From an uncultured Prevotella sp. (GTDB lineage Bacteria > Bacteroidota > Bacteroidia > Bacteroidales > Bacteroidaceae): a DNA stretch of 64,000 nt. The DNA lies in contig CAMBOI010000005.1 of the NCBI GenBank assembly GCA_945869265.1, positions 1 through 64,000 of the forward strand, given 5' to 3'. Made by a program: the position numbers and the translations under genes. Positions 63,465-64,000 of the stretch are shown one piece after another. The notes below the pieces were generated by a model. That model saw only the letters and a list, made by a program, of their open reading frames with translations. It had not been told where the DNA came from and ran no database searches. The number at the start of each line of letters is the position of its first letter. Positions within the stretch are counted from its first letter, which is position 1.

Positions 63465-64000
63465 ATGAAGAAATTATTTACACTCGTTGCCGCAGCGCTA
63501 TCTTCGTTAGCAATGATGGCTCAGGGTTGGCCCGCCGACTATAAGGGCGTTATGTTGCAAGGCTTTGCATGGGATTCCTATGCCGAGTCGCAATGGCCTG
63601 TACTCGAAGAACAGGCAGAGGAGATATCCGAGTATTTTAATCTCGTGTGGGTGCCCAACTCCGCCTATGCAGGCAGTATGTCGATGAATATGGGCTATCA
63701 TCCCGTTTATTGGTTTAAGCAGGATTGCGCCTTCGGCACCGAGGCTCAGCTTCGCTCTATGATTAAGACCTACAAGGACAAGGGTGTGGGATTCATTGCC
63801 GATGTGGTCATCAACCATCGCAATGGTGTAGGAGAGAAAGGCTCGTGGGTGGATTTCCCCGCCGAGACCTACAATGGCAAGACCTATCAGCTCGGTCTTG
63901 CCGACATCTGCGCCAATGATGAATGTGCAAATAATGGCTATAAACCCACTGGTGCCAACGACACAGGAGAAGGATGGGACGGTGCGCGCGACCTCGACCA
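63465..64000 (+). CDS. secreted alpha-amylase, GH13 (5' part; runs off the window)
   Basis: The first 178 codons of a GH13 alpha-amylase: signal peptide (MKKLFTLVAAALSSLAMMA), then GVMLQGFAWDSYAESQWP, LVWVPNSAYAGSMSMNMGYH, and catalytic region I GVGFIADVVINHRNG. The catalytic Asp and Glu regions II-IV lie beyond base 64000. No lipobox is seen, unlike SusG, so surface location is not assured; a T9SS or other signal could lie in the missing C-terminus. A LacI-type operator upstream links it to the starch locus. Confidence 0.9.
   Translation, partial: MKKLFTLVAAALSSLAMMAQGWPADYKGVMLQGFAWDSYAESQWPVLEEQAEEISEYFNLVWVPNSAYAGSMSMNMGYHPVYWFKQDCAFGTEAQLRSMIKTYKDKGVGFIADVVINHRNGVGEKGSWVDFPAETYNGKTYQLGLADICANDECANNGYKPTGANDTGEGWDGARDLD

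Overview
The window reads as chromosome from a gut Bacteroidales bacterium, most likely Prevotellaceae (Prevotella/Segatella type). This is inferred from two SusC/SusD loci, type IX secretion genes (PorU, PorV), type III glutamine synthetase, LL-diaminopimelate aminotransferase, a PD-(D/E)XK AAA-ATPase-like protein, weak Shine-Dalgarno signals, and at least seventeen -7 boxes of the Bacteroidetes form TAnnTTTG, many continuing as TTTGCACC. I found no tRNA, rRNA, CRISPR array or transposase.

Layout. 1-8.1 kb: a tiny 'smalltalk' ORF, a helicase-associated-domain orphan, a fumarylacetoacetate-hydrolase-like gene overlapping porU, then porV, ispF, guaD and tcdA. 8.2-26.1 kb: polysaccharide locus 1. 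A leftward GPH symporter and cytoplasmic GH43 face a rightward GH67 alpha-glucuronidase. A putative small RNA, a membrane-spanning AraC-type regulator, susC, susD, a surface lipoprotein, a minimal T9SS cargo protein and a secreted endo-acting GH43 follow. GH67, GPH and GH43 point to (glucurono)(arabino)xylan; the secreted GH43 looks arabinanase-like. 26.1-30.6 kb: an AAA-ATPase/PDDEXK gene, an array of 21-bp palindromic repeats, an EamA permease and NhaD. 30.6-49.7 kb: starch locus 2, a Sus-type system: lacI and a SLC45-like transporter, malQ-GH97-pullulanase-SusA leftward, susCDEF rightward. 49.7-50.5 kb: a gene-free stretch with degenerate repeats. 50.5-61.1 kb: nitrogen and lysine/peptidoglycan supply (amt, asnB, amt, PII leftward; dapF, dapL, a beta-barrel protein and glnN rightward). 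61.2-64 kb: GH53 galactanase, GH5 glucanase and the start of a secreted alpha-amylase that runs off the window.

How the parts work together. Locus 2 lacks an adjacent surface amylase (SusG). The alpha-amylase 14 kb away carries the same LacI-type palindrome as the lacI/susC and malQ promoters. The palindrome centre lies 64-66 bp upstream of the -7 box in all four promoters, so the amylase is probably the missing SusG activity in a scattered starch regulon. In locus 1 the surface lipoprotein carries two copies of a module that also forms the C-terminus of the secreted GH43, which suggests an undescribed glycan-binding module. Several gene junctions, and one site inside malQ in frame, carry heptanucleotide repeat elements.
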